Source: UBA1563 sp041667115
GTDB lineage: Bacteria; Bacteroidota; Ignavibacteria; Ignavibacteriales; Ignavibacteriaceae
DNA: 25,044 nt
Assembly: GCA_041667115.1 (NCBI GenBank)
Contig: JBAYFO010000052.1
Span: 1 to 25,044, forward strand
Reading direction: 5' to 3'
In this document: positions 15,389 to 22,600 of the stretch, piece by piece
Layout: each line of letters opens with the position of its first letter
How positions within the stretch are numbered: the stretch's first letter is position 1
Made by a program: the position numbers and the translations under genes
Notes under the pieces: model-generated
Databases searched by the model: none
Told to the model about the DNA's origin: nothing
The model's input: the letters and a program-made list of their open reading frames with translations, nothing else

Positions 15389-16477
15389 ATGAAACACATT
15401 TCGTTTTTTCTTTTCATTATTATTCTATCTGCTTTTACTCTCGCTCAAAATATTAAAGTGCGAGATACAATCAGAGTAGCTGCATTTCAGAATATTGATG
15501 TGCCTCCACTTGTTCTTACAAATATTTTGAGGATCGATTATAATATCGACCTGCTTGACGCGAATCTTCAAAAAATTCGCGATTGTAAAAACTTCACTCA
15601 AAAACCCAAAAAGGAAGAATGGGCTAAAGCTACCGCTGGGCAAAGAGGAACTACATTTATCCTTTCAATTAAGGAATCCATTGAAAAAACAGGGACCTTT
15701 TATATCCGAATTGCGATAAAAGCTTCTGGCGAGAAGGGGGGGTTAAACGATGCATTTTATTATGCAGTGATTGTTGAAAATCCCACTCTCGCCGCACCGG
15801 TAACTATAAGATCCGATTATTTTTATAGTGAAAAAGAATCTTTTAGTTTTGCGACTGTTGAATTTAATGATATAACAGCTTATTCTTATAAGATTGAAGA
15901 TTCGCGGGGAGGAGTTTTTTTAGAAGGAAAAGGACCGATAGTTAAATTAGATTCTGTTTTAAAAACCATCAGCAATGTCGGACAGGAAATGACCGTTAAG
16001 GGATTTTATAACGGGAAGCAGTTTTCGTTTATTGATCCGGTTACAAAAGCCATAAAGAACTCTGAATGGAAATTTTCAATTAAAGAGATAGATGTAGATG
16101 TTTTTGCAGGAGTATGGAAAAAGTACGATCCAAAAACTACCGATGAAGAAGGCGGTGATTTCGCCTCTATGAGTAATAATAATGCTAGAACCATTATGTT
16201 TACACTACTCGGGAAAAAGTCTGACGGAAGCGGATATATTTTTGCAAAGCCGGAGATACGAGGAAGCGTACAAGTAAGCTCTGAACCGGCGGAGTTTTTA
16301 GCCGGTACTTCAACTATTTCTTATGGTACAGTTTGGTTGAATGTTAAATTGAATGTTAGTGAAGATTACCTAAAAGCATTACCCCCCGAAGGGGAAGAAG
16401 TTAAAGTAACTATCTCTTTTACAACTGTATTTGGCACGAAGGTTACAAAAGAATACCATGCGACAGTTATTCTTTAA
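15389..16477 (+). CDS. Secreted all-beta protein, possible C-terminal part of a split GldM/PorM
   Basis: This 362-residue protein has a cleavable signal peptide (MKHISFFLFIIILSAFTLAQ) and no other membrane helix. The mature part reads as consecutive beta domains: about 22-130, 131-235, and 236-362 ending in 'VTKEYHATVIL'. I do not recognise a named family. Its all-beta periplasmic layout, directly downstream of GldL-like and TM-anchored genes, matches the periplasmic beta domains (D2-D4) of GldM/PorM. Together with the upstream 202-residue protein it totals about 560 residues, near GldM length. It is separated from its neighbour by 120 bases holding an inverted repeat and direct repeats, so its expression may be set separately. 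It could instead be an unrelated periplasmic partner. Confidence 0.55.
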   Translation: MKHISFFLFIIILSAFTLAQNIKVRDTIRVAAFQNIDVPPLVLTNILRIDYNIDLLDANLQKIRDCKNFTQKPKKEEWAKATAGQRGTTFILSIKESIEKTGTFYIRIAIKASGEKGGLNDAFYYAVIVENPTLAAPVTIRSDYFYSEKESFSFATVEFNDITAYSYKIEDSRGGVFLEGKGPIVKLDSVLKTISNVGQEMTVKGFYNGKQFSFIDPVTKAIKNSEWKFSIKEIDVDVFAGVWKKYDPKTTDEEGGDFASMSNNNARTIMFTLLGKKSDGSGYIFAKPEIRGSVQVSSEPAEFLAGTSTISYGTVWLNVKLNVSEDYLKALPPEGEEVKVTISFTTVFGTKVTKEYHATVIL

Positions 16478-16508
16478 ACTTAAAAGTGGTCTGATTAGAA
16501 AAAGTTTC

Positions 16509-16540
16509 TTTGTTATTTCCGTTTTTGATTTAATAACAAA
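16509..16540 (+). repeat. 9-bp inverted repeat between two envelope genes
   Basis: TTTGTTATT (16509-16517) and AATAACAAA (16532-16540) are perfect complements around a 14-base loop in the 87-base gap between stop 16477 and ATG 16565. It is AT-rich and has no T run. It is one of three hairpins in the junctions of this gene cluster. Confidence 0.5.
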
Positions 16541-16564
16541 TTTATGAGAGAAATAAGAAAATAG

Positions 16565-18088
16565 ATGAGTAATTATAAAGTCTTAGTCCATTCCATTTTT
16601 GTGATTGTAATATTATTAGTGATCTTTCCTGGCAGGAGCTATAGCCAAACAGATCTTAAGGAAATTTATTCCAAAGTTGAAAAAAAATTAAAACAAGATT
16701 CGACCTATTTAAATCTCTATAAATTACCTTTTAGTGCGAAAGATATCTCATTAACCGGACTAACTAACATTCCCAAATATGGCAAAAAGGATGTCCTTAA
16801 CTTTAAATCAACTGATGGATATAGTTATGAAATTGAAATATTAAAACCAAATTCCGAAATTGATTCGCTGGTAGTGTTAAGAGTCATTCAAATTTTTGAC
16901 AAAGCTTCTACCGGGCAGGTTGGAATATTTGAAAATGCTGGTGAAGCAGCTCCTCCGGAAGTTACTGATGCACTGACTTTTGGTGATATAAATGAATTAT
17001 ACTTTGAACACCCTGAAATTTATTCGAAACTTTATGAACTGACTGAACAGCTACTAGCTGATAATGACAATGAGGGAGAAGCTACCTTTAAAATTAAAAT
17101 TGACGATAAGGTTAATAAAAGTAGGGGTATTTCAAGCGTGAACAATCAAGATTATTATAATTTTCTGAAAGTAAATTCCATTCATCGAATCCCCGACTTA
17201 TCACTTGAAAAAAAAACGAGAAACCTTCGGAGAGCAGTTGCTACTGATGTTGCCCCTTTTCAGATAGACGCTTCATTTTCTCATTTAACTTTTTTTCATC
17301 CAATCTTGGGGCAAAACATGGTCTCATTTAGTCCTGAAATTAATTTAGGTGCAAAAGTTTTAAATGTACATCCTTTCCAGGCGATGTCTATCAGTTTTGG
17401 CGGCCGTTTTTTAATTAGTGTTTCTAGCAAAGTTCAAAATATTTTAGATGATTTCATTATAGATGGTAAAATAATGTTACGCGTTCCTGTAAATTTTTCG
17501 AGTGTTGCAAATAACCTCTTTTCACAGAAACCAAAACTTAATCTAAACTCAGGAATAATATTTGATGTTAGCACATCCCGTGCGTATGGACTCCCATTTA
17601 TCAATTTTTATGCTGCAATCGGTTCAAAGGTTATGGCAAATCCAAAAATTAAATTAATAGATAAAGATGGAAATGACGTTGCATACTATACCTCAAGTCA
17701 ATATGAAGGAAGTATGAGCTTCTATTGGAATTCGGATGAAGATTTAACTGTTAGGTTCCGGATGGACATTGGATTTGGCAGTTTTAACGTGATGAAAAAG
17801 AATTATGCTACGAATAATTTAGCTCAGGTGCATAATACAACACAACCTAAAGTAAAGTTTTATATTAACTTTTCTCCCCAAAAGAAAGATTATTTTGGTA
17901 TGTATACCGGACTTTTTGACAATGAATTAACTCTTGGAGGTTGGGTAGGCATTCCCGAAATATTCCCTTTACAGACATTTAGGGTAGAGATCAATTATAT
18001 AACTACTCCTTTTTTTAGAAGCATTCGAGAATGGGAAAACGAGGAAGGAAGTTTTTATATTCAACTAAGGTATAGATACGGATTATGA
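16565..18088 (+). CDS. Exported protein with C-terminal outer-membrane barrel, family unknown
   Basis: This 507-residue protein has a signal peptide (hydrophobic 8-21, likely cleaved after SYSQ, about residue 28). The N-terminal region (about 28-235) is mixed and acidic ('EAAPPEVTDALTFGD'). From about 235 on, alternating aromatic strands dominate ('PFQIDASFSHLTFFHPILG', 'RVPVNFSSV', 'GMYTGLFDNELTLGG') and the protein ends in 'FYIQLRYRYGL', as expected for an outer-membrane barrel. I do not recognise the family. It overlaps the next gene by ATGA (18085-18088), so the two are likely made in equal amounts and may form one complex. Position behind the GldL-like genes suggests an outer-membrane partner of that motor, in the way PorP-type or other barrels accompany PorL/PorM; that is inference. 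No good ribosome site is visible before ATG 16565. Confidence 0.7.
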   Translation: MSNYKVLVHSIFVIVILLVIFPGRSYSQTDLKEIYSKVEKKLKQDSTYLNLYKLPFSAKDISLTGLTNIPKYGKKDVLNFKSTDGYSYEIEILKPNSEIDSLVVLRVIQIFDKASTGQVGIFENAGEAAPPEVTDALTFGDINELYFEHPEIYSKLYELTEQLLADNDNEGEATFKIKIDDKVNKSRGISSVNNQDYYNFLKVNSIHRIPDLSLEKKTRNLRRAVATDVAPFQIDASFSHLTFFHPILGQNMVSFSPEINLGAKVLNVHPFQAMSISFGGRFLISVSSKVQNILDDFIIDGKIMLRVPVNFSSVANNLFSQKPKLNLNSGIIFDVSTSRAYGLPFINFYAAIGSKVMANPKIKLIDKDGNDVAYYTSSQYEGSMSFYWNSDEDLTVRFRMDIGFGSFNVMKKNYATNNLAQVHNTTQPKVKFYINFSPQKKDYFGMYTGLFDNELTLGGWVGIPEIFPLQTFRVEINYITTPFFRSIREWENEEGSFYIQLRYRYGL

Positions 18089-19572
18089 ACTATTTAAAAT
18101 TATTAACGGCATTTTTTCTTTTTACATGTTTTAATGTGCTCGCACAAAATGCTGACTCAACAGCGGAGAATGATTCTCCAAAGTTATCGGAAAATGTTGC
18201 CTCAGCTAAAAAAGATTCAACAGCGGCACTCACATTACAAAATCCATTGTCTCCAAAAGAAGAAAGAATTCAAAAAATTTATAGAAATTTAGAATACAAT
18301 ACAACTGCATTCAATGATCTAAAAAAAACGTGGGTAATTACAGACCCTATCTATGTTAGGGAAATATTTAACCGGTTTGTTGTTAAGAATGCCTTAAGAC
18401 TTCATGGAGTTAAGCCTAGTACCGAAATTATTGAGAAAAAAGCTAAAGATATTTATGATGGAAATGTTTTTATTGAACTGAAAAAAAGATATTATGATAA
18501 TGAAATCGAAGAACTGCGTTTTCTTACTGAAAGCAAATTAGAATCTCAAGATAGCAGCGATTTCTTTTTTGATCCTTACACTGATTTTGTTTTTATTCGG
18601 GACGTTTTGGGGCGGAATATGTATGAAGATATTAAACATCAGTTTTATGCATTAAATGATTTGACTAAAACTTATTATGACAATAAGCAAGCTTACAACT
18701 TTGATATCTTTTTGCATTTTTTTGAACCTGAAATTATGTTTTGGAAAACTACTACTAACGATAAAAATAAATATTTATTGTCATTTATTGGTCGCTGGGG
18801 CAATGACTATATTGGGTTCCCGGGTTGGTTTTATACAGATTATGTAGCCGGACTAAAGCTAACCTACATTGATTATTTAATTAACAACAGACCTAATAAT
18901 ACTTATTCATTTGAGCTTGGAACCGGCTTTCCTGCCCGACAACCACTCTTTGGAAATGAAAGCCATGATGTTGCAAAAGAGTTTTACCATACCGGTGCAA
19001 ATTTTTACATTCGTGGAAGCGGCAATATTTTGAAACTTTTTTGGAAGAATAGTTATGATTTAGATTTTTATTTCCAAGGGTTGTTTTCTTTTACTGAATA
19101 CACCGTCAAGGATTTTGGTATTCCTTATATAACTCAATTTTACTCTAATCGTAATAACATGACTTTTCTTGTCCGGAAGAAAGAGTTACTCCCGATAACG
19201 GATTTTACGGCGTTAGGTGTAGGTTTGGGCTTTTCAACCTTTGATGTTTATCACTATTTGTTAGACCCGGATCTTACTAAATTGATAGAGTTAAATCCAT
19301 CCTCTTCTAGTAGGTTTAAAAAGAACATTGTCGGCGAAGTTTTTCTTACAGGAGAAGCAGGGTTATTAAATCATTATATTTCTCTCATAACAGTGCACAA
19401 TATGACCGATTCGTATGGTCTTATCGGAACTCGAATGTTTTTTATGCTAACAAATACGGTAGGGTTTGATTTTAGGTTCTTTACAAGTTACAAGTTTACA
19501 TCAACGGCATTGCCGTTTTACAGGAACAGTTCTTATTTAGTTTTTTCTCCTGTAATTAGAATAAATTATTAA
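18085..19572 (+). CDS. Exported protein with helical N-terminal domain and barrel-like C-terminus, family unknown
   Basis: This 495-residue protein has a signal peptide (MNYLKLLTAFFLFTCFNVLAQ). A low-complexity Ser/Asp/Ala stretch (22-50, with DSTA repeated) follows, then a charged helical domain (about 55-190, with 'WVITDPIYVREIFNRFVVKN'). The second half is rich in Tyr/Phe/Trp strands ('LSFIGRWGNDYIGFPGWFYT', 'FELGTGFPA', 'LGVGLGFSTFDVYHY') and ends in 'YLVFSPVIRINY', a typical outer-membrane final strand. I do not recognise the family. Its start overlaps the stop of the preceding barrel-like protein, so translational coupling and a shared complex are likely. The giant repeat protein follows after 57 bases. 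A role in moving or anchoring that protein at the outer membrane is possible but unproven. Confidence 0.7.
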   Translation: MNYLKLLTAFFLFTCFNVLAQNADSTAENDSPKLSENVASAKKDSTAALTLQNPLSPKEERIQKIYRNLEYNTTAFNDLKKTWVITDPIYVREIFNRFVVKNALRLHGVKPSTEIIEKKAKDIYDGNVFIELKKRYYDNEIEELRFLTESKLESQDSSDFFFDPYTDFVFIRDVLGRNMYEDIKHQFYALNDLTKTYYDNKQAYNFDIFLHFFEPEIMFWKTTTNDKNKYLLSFIGRWGNDYIGFPGWFYTDYVAGLKLTYIDYLINNRPNNTYSFELGTGFPARQPLFGNESHDVAKEFYHTGANFYIRGSGNILKLFWKNSYDLDFYFQGLFSFTEYTVKDFGIPYITQFYSNRNNMTFLVRKKELLPITDFTALGVGLGFSTFDVYHYLLDPDLTKLIELNPSSSSRFKKNIVGEVFLTGEAGLLNHYISLITVHNMTDSYGLIGTRMFFMLTNTVGFDFRFFTSYKFTSTALPFYRNSSYLVFSPVIRINY

Positions 19573-19596
19573 TTGTATGGCTTCAAGAGGAAATCA

Positions 19597-19623
19597 TATT
19601 CACATTTTTTTGTGAATAGGAGA
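19597..19623 (+). promoter_or_regulatory. Hairpin abutting the ribosome binding site of the giant repeat gene
   Basis: TATTCACA (19597-19604) pairs perfectly with TGTGAATA (19611-19618) around a T6 loop. The last stem base is the first base of the Shine-Dalgarno AGGAGA (19618-19623), six bases before ATG 19630. A stem touching the ribosome site could modulate translation of this very long message. This is inferred from position only. Confidence 0.45.
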
Positions 19624-19629
19624 TAGTGT

Positions 19630-22600
19630 ATGCAAAGATTTTTACAAGTAGTTTTTTTATTGATGCTCTTCACAAGTTTGTTGTCGGCACGATCTATTAC
19701 GGTTACCACTCCAAACGGTGGAGAAATTTTACAAGCCGGGCGTTCCACACAGCTACAGTGGATAAGTTCCGGTGTAACATTTGTAAAAATTCAATTTACT
19801 ACTAATGACGGCTCCAGTTGGAGCGATGTTATTTATAAAACAGACGCAAGTTTAGGCAGTTATCAGTGGGATATTCCAAATAATCCGACCTCGCAGGCTA
19901 AAATTAGAGTAATTGATTTTGATAGCACTGCCTATGCCGACACTTCAAATGCAACTTTCCAAATTGTTCAGCTTTCTTTAACTAGTCCAATTTTAAACCA
20001 AAAAATTCAAACTGGAAAATCTACATCAATTCAATGGTCGGCAAGTTCAAACGTTGCTACAGTTAAGTTAGAATACTCAACAAACGGCGGAGGAACATGG
20101 ACCACTATAACATCATTTCTTTCTGCATTACCGGCAAGTTATAACTGGACTCCTATTCCAAACACTCCTTCTACTACGGCTCTTGTCAGAATTAGTATGC
20201 CTTCTGTTCCGGCAGTATCGGATACGAGCGCTAATTTTTCAATTACTTCTCTTGCACTAACTAAACCGGTTGGCGGAGAGACTTGGTTTGCTGGTTCTGT
20301 TAAAGCTATTACATGGACTTCTGCTAACATCGCTAATGTTAAGTTAGAATATTCAACCGATAACGGTTTCAGTTGGGGGACAATTACATCAATTGTGTCA
20401 GCAACTTCCGGCACATACTCTTGGACACTACCGGCAAGCTTTTCAACAAACCAGGCACTAGTAAGAATATCCGACGCCTCAGCTTCTTCCATAGCTGATC
20501 AAAGCGGCAGCGTTTTTACGATTTCTTCGTTAACTGTTCTTTCTCCTAACGGCGGTGAAGGGTTTGCCCCATCATCAACGCAAACTATTACCTGGTCAGC
20601 GCCTTATTTTAACATGGTGAATGTTCAGTACTCAACGGATAATGGGGTTTCCTGGAATACGATTCAAAATTCCGTTAATGCAAGTCTTGGAAGTTTAAGT
20701 TGGAATCTTCCTGCTATTTCTTTTGCAAACGGAAAAATCAGAATTGTTGCAACCGATGACTCAACCAATTATGATGTAAGCAATAACAGTTTTAAAGTTG
20801 CAAGTATTGCCGTTACTGCCCCGAACGGTTCGGAAAACTTGCAAAAAGGATTTGTTAAGAGGATAACATGGACAAATTCATCTCCTGTTACAAGTGTGAA
20901 TATCGATTTATCAACGGATAACGGCGGCTCATGGCTTCCCATTATATCCGGCGCTTCCGCTAGCACAGGTTATTATGATTGGACGGTCGGAGACTATCCT
21001 TCTTCTCAGGCTTTAATCCGTATCAGCGATGCGGCTAATCCAAATATTTCAGATCAGAGTGATGCTGTTTTTACTATTAAGAAATTAGATTTGACTTCAC
21101 CGAACGGAGGAGAATATTTTCAAGCTGGTACCGTAAGGCAAATCACCTGGACTAGTGGAAATATTGCGAATGTAAAAATTGAATATTCAACGGATAGCGG
21201 TTCAACGTGGTCAACAGCAATTTCAAGTGTTTCTGCAGCAGCAGGAACTTATGATTGGACAGTCCCAAGTACACCAACCAATTTAGCTAAAGTGAGAATA
21301 AGTGATGCTGCAGCTTCAAGTATTGCCGCTACAAGTAGCAGTGTCTTTAATATAAGTTTACTAACTTTAGTTTCTCCTAACGGTGGTGAAAATTTTTCTG
21401 TTAGCAGTGGACAAAATATTCAATGGACCAGTTCTTCAATTGCAAACGTGAAGCTTGAATATACCACAAACAACGGTGTAACCTGGAAAACTATCATCAG
21501 CTCAACACCGGCTGCGCTATCATCGTATGCATGGACTGTGCCTAATGATCCTACAGTTTCTGCAAAAGTCAGGATTAGTGACGTGCTCAATTCTGCAACA
21601 ACTGATGCCAGCAGTGCTGTTTTTACAATCAGTACACTTAAAGTAACTTCACCTAATGGAGGCGAGAAATGGGCGGTTGGAAGTTCTCAAACTATAACGT
21701 GGCAAAATATATCTTCTGTCAGCAATGTCGATATTTCTTATTCAATTGATAATGGGACAAATTGGATACCGATTCCAAGTGCTACGAATATAGCTGCCGG
21801 TTTAGAAACTTATACCTGGAGCATTCCAGATACAACAACATCTTCTTCTTTAGCCAAAATTAAAGTTTCGAACACACCGGACAATACAATCAATGATGTT
21901 AGTGATTTAGTTTTTACACTTGCAAAAATTAGAGTGACCAGCCCTAATGGCGGAGATACTTTACAAGTGGGAAAACAGTACAATATTACCTGGTCTTCTT
22001 CTAATGTTTCTTTGGTGAATATTAATTATTCTACAGATAATGGTTTAAACTGGACTACCTTTGCGCCTAGTATTTCTGCATCGGCGGGAACTTATGCCTG
22101 GACGGTTCCCAACATTCCTACTTCACAAGCTTTAATCAAAATTGAAGATGTACTATCTCCGGCTGTAGCTGATCAAAGTGATGCGGCTTTCAAGATATTT
22201 AAACTTGATGTTGTTTCTCCAAACGGTGGAGAAAAATGGGCGGTTGGAAATACTAAAACAATAACATGGAATAATGTTTCATCACTTGCTTCGGTAAATA
22301 TTGATTATTCGACTAATAATGGATCAACTTGGATTCCGGTTACCACCAATATTGCTGCCGCCTTACAAACGTATGATTGGAATATTCCAGATACGTTAAC
22401 TCCTTCCTCATCTGCCCGAATTAAAATATCAAGTTTTACGAGTCCGTTAATTTATGATGTAAGTGATAATGTTTTCACTTTTGCAAAAATAAAAGTAACA
22501 AGCCCGAATAGCGGAGATACGGTACAAGTAGGGAAGCAGTACAATATTGCATGGGATGCTTCAAATATTTCTTCGGTCAATATAAAAGTATCTACCGACA

